From positions 1 to 64,000 of the forward strand of contig NZ_RQYM01000003.1 of the NCBI RefSeq assembly GCF_003859945.1: DNA of 64,000 nucleotides, given 5' to 3'. Source of the stretch: Leucobacter sp. OH1287 (GTDB lineage Bacteria > Actinomycetota > Actinomycetes > Actinomycetales > Microbacteriaceae). Shown in pieces: positions 8,272-16,379 of this stretch; within the stretch, counting starts at the first letter, position 1; every line of letters begins with the position of its first letter. The position numbers and the translations under genes are program-made. The notes below the pieces were generated by a model that was given only the letters and a program-made list of their open reading frames with translations, did no database searches and was not told where the DNA came from.

Positions 8272-9651
8272 TTATTGTATGTAAATTGTTGCTTGGAGAG
8301 CCCTAGAGATTCGGTTTACATCGACGAAAGAAGAGTACCAGCCAATTCCAGGGATCTTTCCCCTGCCGTAATGCATGCCGTGAGCATAGGCGTTATTATA
8401 CTCATCGGAAGTTATCCATATCCCACCAGAATCCCCTCCGTCCGTGCTCCTAGACCAAGTTGCGGTCAAGCCGCGAACTGTTACCTTACCTACGTATGGT
8501 GATGTATAACTCCCCGCTGCATTCAATGATGCTACAGAGGTGACATGAGTTCCTGTTGTAGCACCACTAAAGCCAACAGCGTTGCCGACACTTAAGACCG
8601 AAGCTCCGCGTAATGGATAGATTGTGCTGCTATTTGGTGGGCCAACCAACACATAGGTTGACGGTTCAATGCCTGCAGGAGGTGTCAAGAGCATGGCATC
8701 GTCAGTAACACTGGTCGTATATCTCGTTCCAAGTAAGGTTCCGTTGTTGTAAAAATTGTTAATACCAGTTTGTGACCAACAATGGGCAGCAGTAGAGTTG
8801 TACAATCTGTTGTTACTCCACTTTCTCCAGCCAAAACCAAGCGTGCATTGAGGGGTGCCCGAACCGTCGTAGATTCGTGCACCAGGGCTAAAAGGGTTGG
8901 TGTCATGAGTTCTAGACTCTGTTACAAACACAGGTTCATCACTGACAGTAATCGAAATTTGAGCGTTGAATAATTCCGACAGTTTGTCGGACAGGGCTTT
9001 AACAGCAGCGCTGTCAGTATCGCTCTCAATGCCAATCCTGATAACACCGTCACCGAGGAAGTCTGGTGCTCCGCTGAGCGACTTAACGGGAACCGGGCTG
9101 TCGGACGATGATAGGTAGTCAAGTACCTTATCAAAGACCGCAGTATTGTGGGCGAGTGTGTACGTGGCTGGATTATAAACTACCTCAGCGCCGTTAGCGG
9201 CAAACAGTTCGTTTATTTCACCCATGTATCCGGCTACCCGGTCTTTGTCAGCAGTTTGTAGGTAACTCAGCTCATAAACCCCGGCTTCCTCGTTAGCGAA
9301 CGTTCTCGCGTGAACGTCTGAGTAACGCTCGGTAATGTCAGCTAGCTTTTGATTAACTTGCAGGCCGAGAGCAGAAAGCGGTGTTGCTGTGGCCGCTAGC
9401 GGGTTGACGTGGTTTGGGTCAGCCTGTTGAGCCAAGAATTGCGCTTCTTTAGCTTTCTCGCCAAGTACGGGATCCATAACCTCATGCCCCGACAGAGTGG
9501 CTGCTGGAGTCCCTGCAATTTGAGACTCTACGTTAGTTGAGTCAAGTAAGTTAGTTTCATCGTGCGCGGTAGCGCTCTGTGCCGAAGTGGTGAAAACAGC
9601 TGCCAGCAGAGCAACTGCAGCAGCGGCGGGGAGGGTAAGTTGCTTCCTCAT
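8272..9651 (-). CDS. Secreted trypsin-like serine protease with propeptide (streptogrisin-like, S1)
   Basis: A 459-residue preproprotein. I set the start at the ATG at 9651, which has AGGAGAG just upstream, and discard 35 upstream codons. A signal peptide (MRKQLTLPAAAAVALLAAVF) is followed by a prosegment of about 230 residues that includes a strand-helix repeat typical of alpha-lytic/streptogrisin prodomains. The catalytic domain has His in NSTAAHCW, Asp in TSVTDDAML and Ser in DGGDSGGIW, so the triad is complete. Two Cys pairs are possible. The product should be exported by Sec and self-cleaved. G+C is lower than in flanking genes. The specificity is unknown. Confidence 0.88.
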   Translation of the reverse strand: MRKQLTLPAAAAVALLAAVFTTSAQSATAHDETNLLDSTNVESQIAGTPAATLSGHEVMDPVLGEKAKEAQFLAQQADPNHVNPLAATATPLSALGLQVNQKLADITERYSDVHARTFANEEAGVYELSYLQTADKDRVAGYMGEINELFAANGAEVVYNPATYTLAHNTAVFDKVLDYLSSSDSPVPVKSLSGAPDFLGDGVIRIGIESDTDSAAVKALSDKLSELFNAQISITVSDEPVFVTESRTHDTNPFSPGARIYDGSGTPQCTLGFGWRKWSNNRLYNSTAAHCWSQTGINNFYNNGTLLGTRYTTSVTDDAMLLTPPAGIEPSTYVLVGPPNSSTIYPLRGASVLSVGNAVGFSGATTGTHVTSVASLNAAGSYTSPYVGKVTVRGLTATWSRSTDGGDSGGIWITSDEYNNAYAHGMHYGRGKIPGIGWYSSFVDVNRISRALQATIYIQ

Positions 9652-9809
9652 GATTCTCTCCTGTGAGATAGCTAACTTGTGCAATAGAGAGGGGTGATAG
9701 CAGTCTAGCTGCCCTTGCTGGTGCGTTGCTGCCTGTCTGCAGCGGTTAGTGTGCAACCAATGCTAAATAGCTAAGTTTAGAAATCTCTGAGAGTTTAATA
9801 GTAGACGGA

Positions 9810-10166
9810 CTAGAGCAGATCCTCGATGCGACGCGGAGTGCGCTGTGACCTGCGCCACGGCTCGCGTTCGATCCGCTCAACGTGTTTAACCCGCTGGGTC
9901 TCCTCGGTGCGCTCAGCGGTTAAAACAGCAATCACAGCCGCTTTCTCGGTCGCACTCACCTGTTTTGTGACGAACACAAAATCGTCGCCGGAGACGGTGT
10001 CATCGGTTTCGATCAGTTGACGCCTGGCTTCGTCGCGCGCCAGCGCGCCAGGCGGTAGTTTGCTCGCCTGCGGATCCACCACCTGCTCAGTAGCTGGAGC
10101 CCCAGCAGTATCTTTAACCTCTGGGATAGCATCGTGCCCTGCGCTGCCGTTCTGAGTCTCAGCCAT
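9810..10166 (-). CDS. accE: Acyl-CoA carboxylase epsilon subunit
   Basis: A 118-residue protein. The first 60 residues are disordered and acidic. The C-terminal part has the actinobacterial epsilon-subunit pattern: VSATEKAAVIAVLTAERTEE, then Trp and basic residues (EPWRRSQRTPRRI). I choose the ATG at 10166, preceded by GAGGGG, over an upstream TTG. The gene follows the carboxyltransferase beta gene by 35 bases, its usual neighbour, and the product stabilises the alpha-beta carboxylase complex. The disordered N-terminus is longer than in most homologues. Confidence 0.8.
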   Translation of the reverse strand: MAETQNGSAGHDAIPEVKDTAGAPATEQVVDPQASKLPPGALARDEARRQLIETDDTVSGDDFVFVTKQVSATEKAAVIAVLTAERTEETQRVKHVERIEREPWRRSQRTPRRIEDLL

Positions 10167-10201
10167 AACGAACCCCTCACACAACCAAAATCGGTATATT
10201 C

Positions 10202-11782
10202 CTAAAGCGGAATATTACCGTGTTTCTTAGCCGGACCGCTGACTCGCTTGCCGCGGAGACCACGCAGCGCCTTAATCACTGCGAGCCTGGTGCCAGCTGG
10301 CTCCAGCACATTGTCGATCTCACCACGCTCTGCAGCGAGGAACGGGCTGGTAACCTCGGCAGCGTATTTAGCGGCGAGCTCGGCACGTAGCGCATCAACG
10401 TCCTCTCCGCGCTCTGCGGCTGCGGCGAGCTCCTTACGATAGAGAATGTTGATAGCACCCTGACCACCCATAACCGCGATCTCGGCGGTTGGCCAGGCGA
10501 TATTGAAGTCAGCGCCCATCTCCTTTGAACCCATCACAATGTAAGCGCCGCCGTATGCCTTGCGGGTAATGATGGTGACAAGCGGAACAGTTGCCTCCGC
10601 GTAAGCGTAAAGCAGTTTCGCGCCACGACGAATCACGCCGTTGTATTCTTGCTCTGTGCCGGGCAGATAACCGGGCACGTCAACAAGCGTTAGAATCGGG
10701 ATATTAAACGAGTCACAGAACCGCACAAACCGTGCCGCCTTCTCGGAGGCATAAATGTTTAAGGTGCCGGCCATCTGGTTTGGCTGGTTTGCGATAATAC
10801 CAACGCTGCGCCCCTCAACACGGCCGAAACCGATCAGAATGTTTGGCGCAAACAGCGGCTGCACCTCCAGGAACTCACCCGAATCGAGGATCGCCTCAAT
10901 AATCACCTTCATATCGTAAGGCTGGTTCGGGCTGTCTGGGATAACCGAGTTGAGTTTATGATCCTCAGCGGTAATCTGCAGCGCCGTCTCGGTGTCGTAG
11001 ATCGGTGCCTCCGCCAGGTTGTTGTCAGGCAGATAGCTGATTAACGCCCTCGCGTAGTCGAGTGCGTCATGCTCGTCACTCGCGAGGTAGTGAGAAACAC
11101 CGCTCGTCTGGTTGTGGGTTAGGCCACCACCCAGCTCCTCAAACCCGACCTCCTCGCCGGTTACGGTTTTAATCACGTCAGGACCGGTAACGAACATGTG
11201 GCTTGACTTGTCGACCATAATCACAAAGTCGGTGAGCGCCGGAGAGTACACTGCGCCACCAGCTGAGGGGCCCATAACAATCGAGATTTGCGGAATAACG
11301 CCCGAACACATGGTGTTTCGCTTAAAGATTTGAGCGTATTTGCTGAGCGCCACAACACCCTCTTGGATACGCGCACCGCCGGAGTCGAGGATGCCGATAA
11401 CCGGCACACCGGTTTTCAGTGCGAACTCCATAACCTTCACGATCTTCTCGCCGGCAACCTCGCCGAGTGAACCACCGAAGGTTGTGAAGTCCTGTGAAAA
11501 AACCGCCACCTGGCGGCCGTGAATCTCACCCGCACCGGTGATAACGGCATCGCCAAAAGGACGTGACTTCTCCATTCCGAAGCTGTGAGTCCGGTGCCTA
11601 ACATACTTGTCGAACTCAACAAACGAGCCCGGATCCAAAAGCTCGGTAATGCGCTCCCGCGCAGTCAGCTTGCCGCGCGCGTGCTGTTTAGCGGCGGCGG
11701 CAGCGTCACGATCACCAACCGCCTCTTGATACTTACGGCGGTGGTCAGCAATTCTTGCAGCGGTTGTGTTTAGTTCAGTCAC
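10202..11782 (-). CDS. pccB: Acyl-CoA (propionyl/acetyl-CoA) carboxylase carboxyltransferase beta subunit
   Basis: A 526-residue carboxyltransferase of the AccD5/PccB type, full length. It transfers CO2 from carboxybiotin to acetyl- or propionyl-CoA. Both crotonase-like halves are present. Visible motifs are [28 protein letters not shown], the oxyanion Gly pairs in [13 protein letters not shown] and [14 protein letters not shown]. It starts at GTG with a TATTAT -10 element 7 bases upstream, so it is probably leaderless. The gene is divergent from birA, whose product biotinylates the alpha/BCCP partner; that alpha subunit gene is not in this window. Substrate chain length cannot be settled by eye. 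Confidence 0.92.
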   Translation of the reverse strand: MTELNTTAARIADHRRKYQEAVGDRDAAAAAKQHARGKLTARERITELLDPGSFVEFDKYVRHRTHSFGMEKSRPFGDAVITGAGEIHGRQVAVFSQDFTTFGGSLGEVAGEKIVKVMEFALKTGVPVIGILDSGGARIQEGVVALSKYAQIFKRNTMCSGVIPQISIVMGPSAGGAVYSPALTDFVIMVDKSSHMFVTGPDVIKTVTGEEVGFEELGGGLTHNQTSGVSHYLASDEHDALDYARALISYLPDNNLAEAPIYDTETALQITAEDHKLNSVIPDSPNQPYDMKVIIEAILDSGEFLEVQPLFAPNILIGFGRVEGRSVGIIANQPNQMAGTLNIYASEKAARFVRFCDSFNIPILTLVDVPGYLPGTEQEYNGVIRRGAKLLYAYAEATVPLVTIITRKAYGGAYIVMGSKEMGADFNIAWPTAEIAVMGGQGAINILYRKELAAAAERGEDVDALRAELAAKYAAEVTSPFLAAERGEIDNVLEPAGTRLAVIKALRGLRGKRVSGPAKKHGNIPL

Positions 11783-11789
11783 GCCCTAA

Positions 11790-11795
11790 ATAATA
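11790..11795 (-). promoter_or_regulatory. -10 element of pccB (leaderless)
   Basis: On the minus strand TATTAT is followed by 7 bases and the GTG start of pccB. It is a near-consensus -10 and supports the GTG as the start codon. Confidence 0.5.
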
Positions 11796-11821
11796 CCCTG
11801 GCAGACTTAAAACAAGGCGCA

Positions 11822-11827
11822 TAAACT
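11822..11827 (+). promoter_or_regulatory. -10 element of birA (leaderless)
   Basis: TAAACT is followed by 7 bases and the GTG start at 11835. With the pccB element it forms a back-to-back promoter pair within 52 bp, so biotin ligase and its pathway enzyme diverge from one small regulatory region. Confidence 0.5.
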
Positions 11828-11834
11828 TAGTGTT

Positions 11835-12665
11835 GTGAAGTTAGTAGAGACATCAAAATTGTGCAGTGTGCTGTGGGAGACCGAAACCGAGTCAACGAAC
11901 ACGCGACTGCGGGAACTTGCAAACCAGTCATATCTCAGCGATTACACCCTGGTGGTGACGGCAAATCAAACCGCGGGACGCGGCCGGCTGACGCGCAGCT
12001 GGGTCACCCCGGCTGGGCAGGCACTTGCAACCTCGCTGCTGTTGCCGAAGTGGGAGAGCACCCAAATCGCTGCCTCCTGGGCGCCGTTGCTGGTTGGTGC
12101 GGCGCTGCAACACTCCCTCACAGCGCTGCTGCCGGTTTCGCTGAAGTGGCCAAACGATATCCTGGCTGTTGGCGGATCGGCCAACGGTAAAAAACTCTGC
12201 GGCATTCTCTGCGAAACGCTGCCAGACGGGCGGATCATCGCGGGTGCCGGTATCAACCTGTTTATCGGCGAGGCGGATCTGCCAACCCCGCAGGCAACCT
12301 CGCTCACAGCCAGCGGGGTTGCGGCAGCGGTGGCGGTGAGCGAGCAGGGGCAGACGGTGGCGGATCCACCAGGAACTGTGCTCGCCGATGCGATCCTCGC
12401 GAGCTATGTTGCTGAGCTGAAGCGGCTGTTCACGCTGGCGCGGACGGATCCTGCACGGCTGTACCAAACGGTGACCGAGCGCATGCAGACAATCGGGCAG
12501 AGTGTGCGGGCAGAATTGCCCGATGGCACAGCGGTAATTGGCACCGCAACCGGGATCGGGGACGCCGGTGAACTCACAATTAAGGGCGGTGACGGGCTTT
12601 TAACGAGTGTTGCCGCGGGCGATGTGTGGCACCTGCGGCCGGTGGCAGAAACTGCAATAGAATAG
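11835..12665 (+). CDS. birA: Biotin--[acetyl-CoA carboxylase] ligase
   Basis: A 276-residue class I biotin protein ligase without the N-terminal DNA-binding domain, so it is an enzyme only and not a repressor. It has the biotinyl-AMP loop ANQTAGRGRLTRSW, the catalytic SLKWPNDIL and GKKLCGILCET, and a small SH3-like C-terminal domain (TATGIGDAGELTI). It attaches biotin to the carrier domain of acyl-CoA carboxylases; the beta subunit gene is directly divergent. The next gene starts 4 bases after its stop, with its promoter element inside the last birA codons. Confidence 0.93.
   Translation: MKLVETSKLCSVLWETETESTNTRLRELANQSYLSDYTLVVTANQTAGRGRLTRSWVTPAGQALATSLLLPKWESTQIAASWAPLLVGAALQHSLTALLPVSLKWPNDILAVGGSANGKKLCGILCETLPDGRIIAGAGINLFIGEADLPTPQATSLTASGVAAAVAVSEQGQTVADPPGTVLADAILASYVAELKRLFTLARTDPARLYQTVTERMQTIGQSVRAELPDGTAVIGTATGIGDAGELTIKGGDGLLTSVAAGDVWHLRPVAETAIE
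12658..12663 (+). promoter_or_regulatory. -10 element of the PH-domain gene, inside the end of birA
   Basis: TAGAAT overlaps the last codons of birA and is followed by 6 bases and the ATG at 12670. The PH-domain gene can thus be expressed from its own leaderless promoter as well as by read-through. Confidence 0.5.
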
Positions 12666-12669
12666 GGTT

Positions 12670-13350
12670 ATGAGTTTCTTGTCGTCTGGCCCCGCCGGTG
12701 GATACCCGTATCCGCCGCAGCAAGAGACTCCTGAACAGATCGTCACCAGGTTTCGCGCGCACGGTCGCAAACTCGCGCTGCCCGTGATTGCGCTGCTGCT
12801 GCTTGCCGGGCTCGGCGGCTACTTCATCGGCTTTTTTGAACAGCTGTGGCTGAACATCCTGATCGCGGTTTTGGTTGCCGTGGCGCTAATCTTCGCGGTG
12901 ATTATGCCGCTGCTCAGTTGGCTTGCGACCCGCACAACCATCACAACTAAGCGTGTCATCGTGCGGTCGGGGTTGATGACGCGCAGTCGCAGCGAGGTTG
13001 CGCTGACCAGACTCCGCACGATTAGCAGCCACCGCTCACTCGGGCAGCGACTGGTTGGCGCGGGCGATATTGAGCTGACGGTCGCGGGCGGCGAGCCGGC
13101 GCTCTACCTGCTGGACGTGCCAGCGGCGAAAGAGACGGCGGAGCTGCTGCAGTTCCTGCTGGAACGCTGCTACAGCGCAAACGGCTACGGAGCAGCGGGC
13201 TACGGCACCGGCGGTTACGGCCCAGCGGGCTACAGCGGCGACTACGGCAGCGGGCCCGCGAGACATACCGGTTTCTATACACAGCCTCCGCAGGCTCAGC
13301 AGGCGGATCCGCAGGGGCGGGGTGGTTTCACCGCTCGGCGCCGTATGTAG
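12670..13350 (+). CDS. PH-domain (bPH_2) membrane protein with Tyr/Gly-rich tail
   Basis: A 226-residue protein. Residues 1-35 are Pro/Tyr/Gly-rich, residues about 36-57 and 61-83 are two membrane helices, and residues about 85-160 form a bacterial PH-like domain (TTITTKRVIVRSGLMTRSR, ALTRLRTISSHRSLGQRLVG, GDIELTV). The tail is a degenerate repeat of Gly-Tyr-Gly units (residues about 174-198) and then a Gln/Pro-rich stretch. This family commonly follows birA in actinobacteria, often before purK/purE; those purine genes are not here. Role unknown, probably at the membrane surface. Confidence 0.8.
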   Translation: MSFLSSGPAGGYPYPPQQETPEQIVTRFRAHGRKLALPVIALLLLAGLGGYFIGFFEQLWLNILIAVLVAVALIFAVIMPLLSWLATRTTITTKRVIVRSGLMTRSRSEVALTRLRTISSHRSLGQRLVGAGDIELTVAGGEPALYLLDVPAAKETAELLQFLLERCYSANGYGAAGYGTGGYGPAGYSGDYGSGPARHTGFYTQPPQAQQADPQGRGGFTARRRM

Positions 13351-13355
13351 CGCTG

Positions 13356-13394
13356 CCCTGCCGTGTTAGCTGCGCCTCTGTCGCGTTAGCGGCG
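13356..13394. repeat. 20-bp imperfect tandem repeat over the stop codon of the YqaJ-like gene
   Basis: Two related units (about 13356-13374 and 13375-13394) each contain GTTAGC preceded by a CTGNCGNG-like core. The second unit contains the TAA stop of the minus-strand nuclease gene at 13386-13388, and the first carries an equivalent TAA. Confidence 0.5.
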
Positions 13395-13973
13395 GCCCTG
13401 CGTCATCTCGCGCAGCGTCTCCACGAGCTTGTCGGCTAGGAACACAAGCTGTTCGATCTGCTCCTCATCGCGCTCGATCCACTTGTACTGTGGTGCGGCG
13501 GTGGGAACAAAGTCCTGATGCTGCTCCCAGACGAGGAGGGTGCGATCCGCCCCCAGCACATACTGCTGCCAGAAAATCTGCCGCATATAGTTGCGTGGGA
13601 CGGTGCTCCACACCTTGTTGGTGGTTTTAATCTCGGCGAGCACAAGCGATCCGTCACTAGCCTCGGCGATGCCGTCGGGGGTTGCCAGGTGGAAGCGGTT
13701 CTCTGCCGCACAAAACAGTGCGTTGGAGGGGTTAATGCCGAAGTGGGTTTGCACCCAGTCAGCGATCAGCGGTTCACGCTGTCTGCCGTAGGCGGTGAAG
13801 GAGTTGCCGGTGAACTGCAGCGGGCTGAGTTTCTGTTTAGCAACCGAGGGGATTGACTTCAGGCTTGAAAGCTTCGCAACATCGGTTGCGGTGACACCGC
13901 CGGCGCGCGCCTGCAGCCACTGATCTCGATCAGAACCGTCGGAGATAACACGCTGCCACACAGAATTTGCCAT
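13386..13973 (-). CDS. YqaJ-like PD-(D/E)XK nuclease
   Basis: A 195-residue protein of the phage-type YqaJ recombinase/exonuclease family. Catalytic elements are visible: the N-terminal Glu in GRQREPLIADW, Asp in LATPDGIA and the ExK of LAEIKTTNKVW, followed by a conserved helix with Gln residues (YMRQIFWQQYVLGADRTLLV). The family degrades or processes DNA ends, often with a single-strand annealing protein, but no such partner and no other phage genes are near. It is a standalone gene flanked by convergent and divergent neighbours, possibly a domesticated phage or defence nuclease (inference). Confidence 0.8.
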   Translation of the reverse strand: MANSVWQRVISDGSDRDQWLQARAGGVTATDVAKLSSLKSIPSVAKQKLSPLQFTGNSFTAYGRQREPLIADWVQTHFGINPSNALFCAAENRFHLATPDGIAEASDGSLVLAEIKTTNKVWSTVPRNYMRQIFWQQYVLGADRTLLVWEQHQDFVPTAAPQYKWIERDEEQIEQLVFLADKLVETLREMTQGRR

Positions 13974-14104
13974 AACTCAAACTATTTTGTCAGTTTCGTT
14001 TCCTGAAGGCACGAAATTACAGCGATTCGCGGAAATTCCTGAGAAAAAATGAAAATTTATGCGAAAATCTACCGCTTTGTAAGCCTATTCATAGCTAGTG
14101 TATT

Positions 14105-14110
14105 CATAAT
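14105..14110 (+). promoter_or_regulatory. -10-like element of the response regulator gene
   Basis: CATAAT lies 7 bases before the ATG at 14118, in a clearly AT-rich stretch (about 14040-14120). This supports 14118 over an upstream ATG at 14049 that would add a hydrophobic N-terminus foreign to response regulators. Confidence 0.45.
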
Positions 14111-14117
14111 AATACTT

Positions 14118-14831
14118 ATGGACAACGGACTGAGACAGGTAAACGGCGATAAACTGCGGGCACTGGTGGTCGATGATGAGGACTCGATCAGCACGCTCGT
14201 TTCCATGGCACTGCGCTATGACGGATGGGAAGTGGAGGTTGCTGAGCGCGGCTCAGAAGTTCTTGACCTTGTGCGAGACTTCAACCCCAACGTCATCGTG
14301 CTAGATATTATGCTCCCCGACTTTGATGGGATGCAGGTGCTTTCACGTCTTCGCTCAGAGGGCTTCTTGGTGCCAGTGCTCTTCCTAACCGCCCTCGATT
14401 CGGTTGATGACCGGGTGAAAGGCTTAACCGCTGGCGGTGACGACTACGTCACTAAACCGTTCAGCCTAGAGGAACTTGTTGCTAGGCTACGCAGTCTGGT
14501 GAGGCGCTCACAGGTCGTGGTTGAGGCAACGCCCGACCCTGTGCTGCGCGTTGGCGACCTTGTCCTAAACGAGGACAGCTACGAGGTGGAGCGCGACGGC
14601 GAACCAATCGAGCTGACCACAACCGAGTTTGAACTGCTGCGCTACATGATGCGTAATCCCCGCCGTGTGCTCTCAAAGGCGCAGATCCTGGACCGAGTCT
14701 GGAGCTACGACTTTAACGGCAAACCATCCGTTGTTGAGCTCTACATCTCGTATCTGCGACGCAAAATCGACGGCTCCGGCAAACCAAAGATGATTCACAC
14801 GGTGCGCGGCGTGGGCTACATGCTGAAGTAG
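14118..14831 (+). CDS. OmpR/PhoP-family response regulator
   Basis: A 237-residue regulator with a receiver domain and a winged-helix DNA-binding domain. The acidic pair is in LVVDDED, the phosphoacceptor Asp in VIVLDIMLPDFDG, the Thr/Ser switch in LFLTALDS and the Lys in DDYVTKPFSLEE. The output domain shows LTTTEFELLRYMMRNPRRV and VVELYISYLRRKI. It most resembles the PhoP/TcrX group of actinobacterial regulators. No histidine kinase gene is adjacent and a terminator follows at once, so it is an orphan here. The target genes are unknown. Confidence 0.88.
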   Translation: MDNGLRQVNGDKLRALVVDDEDSISTLVSMALRYDGWEVEVAERGSEVLDLVRDFNPNVIVLDIMLPDFDGMQVLSRLRSEGFLVPVLFLTALDSVDDRVKGLTAGGDDYVTKPFSLEELVARLRSLVRRSQVVVEATPDPVLRVGDLVLNEDSYEVERDGEPIELTTTEFELLRYMMRNPRRVLSKAQILDRVWSYDFNGKPSVVELYISYLRRKIDGSGKPKMIHTVRGVGYMLK

Positions 14832-14854
14832 CGGGCCACACCCCAATAATCCAG

Positions 14855-14884
14855 CACCCCGGTTAATCGCCGGGGTGTTTTGGT
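14855..14884 (+). terminator. Rho-independent terminator after the response regulator
   Basis: An 8-bp stem CACCCCGG/CCGGGGTG with a 7-base loop (14855-14877) is followed by TTTTGG and further T-rich sequence. Confidence 0.85.
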
Positions 14885-14933
14885 TTGTTTACCGAGGTGT
14901 TTGAGCTTGTTGACCGAGGTGTTTTGGCTTGTT
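14870..14933. repeat. About 22-bp degenerate tandem repeat continuing from the terminator
   Basis: Three related units follow each other: the terminator 3' arm with its T-run, then 14891-14911 and 14913-14933. The shared core is CCGAGGTGTTTTGGCTTGTT with substitutions. The region to 15037 holds nothing else I can identify apart from two GGATCC sites at about 14947 and 14976. Confidence 0.55.
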
Positions 14934-15037
14934 TAGGCGGGTGCGCGGATCCGTCCAAACGGCGCCGGAGCGAGACGGATCCACGCCCCTGAACACCCCG
15001 CAACAGCGGTTTTGGCGCGTCAGCATAGGGATTTTGT

Positions 15038-15043
15038 TATATT
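15038..15043 (+). promoter_or_regulatory. -10 element of the lipid kinase gene
   Basis: TATATT lies 6 bases before GTG 15050 (3 bases before the alternative GTG 15047). The usual 6-7 base spacing favours 15050 as the start. Confidence 0.45.
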
Positions 15044-15049
15044 TGTGTG

Positions 15050-16003
15050 GTGAGCGCGTCCCATACCGAGTCAGACCAAAAGCTTGTGCTTGTGCTCAGT
15101 AACCGTAATTCCAAACAGCATCACCACAGCGACACAGTCGGCGCCATCACCGCCTCGGTCACCGCGCTCACCAGCCGTTACGCCTTCCAAGTCCTCACCG
15201 CCCCCAGCCGCACCGCGTTGATCGCCGACGCGGAACGGCTGCTTGAACGAGAGGGTGACAGAATCGCCGCCGTGATCGTCTGCGGCGGTGACGGGATGGT
15301 CAACATCGGCGCAAACCTCGCGATCAAAGCAGATTTACCCCTCGGTATTGTGCCGCTCGGCAGCGGCAACGATTTTGCGCGAGGGATGCGGATCCGCCGC
15401 GGCACGCGAGCAATAAACGGGATCGCCAGGGCGCTCGCCGCCACACCCGAGCCGGTAACAACCGCAGCGGATGCACTGCTGGTGCGCGTTGAAAACCATC
15501 AGTTTTACGCGGCAAACTCGGTTAATTTCGGGTTTGACTCGCAGATTAACGAGATCGCAAACGCCCGATTCGCCTGGCTTGGTGGAGCCCGCTACCTCGC
15601 CTCGCTGGTGCGTTTAATCCCGCGCTTCAAACCGACGAGGATGCGCGTCAGCTACGAAGGACCCGCCAGAAAAGCGAGCCTGGACGGTAGTTTTACGCTG
15701 GTTTCGCTGCTCAACACGGCCGCTGTTGGCGGCGGAATCAGGCTCGCGCCGGGCGCCGCCGCGGGCGATGGTGAACTGGATGCGGTGATTATTCGGGGGA
15801 TCAGCAGGGCGCTTTTGAGCGCCGTGTTTCCGCTCGCGACCGTGGGGCTGCACCCGTGGCTGTCGCCGGTTAAACTGGTGCGGATCCGCGAGCTCACCGC
15901 CACGGGCCCGGCTGAGCTGCCGGTCTATGTTGACGGGGACCTGGTTGGTTTTGGCGGCTACACCGCCGAGGTTGCGCCCGGTGTCCTGCGGTTGTTGATT
16001 TAG
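15050..16003 (+). CDS. Diacylglycerol kinase family lipid kinase
   Basis: A 317-residue protein of the DAGK catalytic family. The nucleotide-binding motif VIVCGGDGMVNIGANLA and the LGIVPLGSGNDFARGM segment are present, and the C-terminal beta-sandwich domain contains LPVYVDGDLVGFGG. Such enzymes phosphorylate diacylglycerol or related lipids with ATP at the inner membrane face. GTG 15047 is an alternative start one codon upstream. The gene appears monocistronic; the next feature is the ribosomal protein promoter. The lipid substrate cannot be deduced. Confidence 0.87.
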   Translation: MSASHTESDQKLVLVLSNRNSKQHHHSDTVGAITASVTALTSRYAFQVLTAPSRTALIADAERLLEREGDRIAAVIVCGGDGMVNIGANLAIKADLPLGIVPLGSGNDFARGMRIRRGTRAINGIARALAATPEPVTTAADALLVRVENHQFYAANSVNFGFDSQINEIANARFAWLGGARYLASLVRLIPRFKPTRMRVSYEGPARKASLDGSFTLVSLLNTAAVGGGIRLAPGAAAGDGELDAVIIRGISRALLSAVFPLATVGLHPWLSPVKLVRIRELTATGPAELPVYVDGDLVGFGGYTAEVAPGVLRLLI

Positions 16004-16124
16004 TGGGTGTAACCCGCCCCCGGGGTATCACTTCCGCGGATCCACTCGCGGGGTTATATCGGCGGGCGCTTAGCCGGGGCGTTGCTGTCGGGATCCACCC
16101 CGCGAGAGCGTTTTGGCGTGATAT

Positions 16125-16153
16125 TTGCGAAACGCGAGAATCCGTGGCAGAAT
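16125..16153 (+). promoter_or_regulatory. Promoter of the rplJ-rplL operon
   Basis: TTGCGA (16125-16130), a 17-base spacer and CAGAAT (16148-16153) form a good sigma-70-type promoter. Transcription would start near 16160, just at the beginning of the L10 leader. Confidence 0.65.
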
Positions 16154-16159
16154 AGAACC

Positions 16160-16375
16160 TGGCCAAAGACCGCCGGTAGTAAGTTTTAACTTTCGTAACG
16201 TGCTTTTAGCAGACCTGCGCAGGTACGAGTTTTACTCCGAAATGAGTTTCTAGCTCCGTGCGTGCGCGCCGGGGCTTTTTGTTTTGTTTGAGGGACTCTC
16301 TCTGAAGCGGGGCAGATAGCCGAGGGTGTGCGGCCCCCGATGGCAACCGCTATCGGGTCAGACAATCATAGGGAG
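16160..16375 (+). ncRNA. Ribosomal protein L10 leader (autoregulatory 5' UTR)
   Basis: The region between the lipid kinase and rplJ (16004-16379) has no gene. From about 16160 it matches the actinobacterial L10 leader as I know it: CCAAAGACCGCCGGT near the 5' end and AGACCTGCGCAGGT at about 16211-16224, the kink-turn and L10(L12)4 binding part. In this family, binding of the L10-L12 complex represses its own operon. A terminator-like hairpin follows inside the leader, so control could include attenuation. The leader ends at the rplJ ribosome binding site (AGGGAGAG). Confidence 0.75.
16252..16280 (+). terminator. Attenuator-like hairpin within the L10 leader
   Basis: AGCTCCG (16252-16258) pairs with CGGGGCT (16270-16276) and is directly followed by TTTTT. 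It lies 100 bases upstream of rplJ and so could terminate part of the transcripts. Confidence 0.6.
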
Positions 16376-16379
16376 AGCC

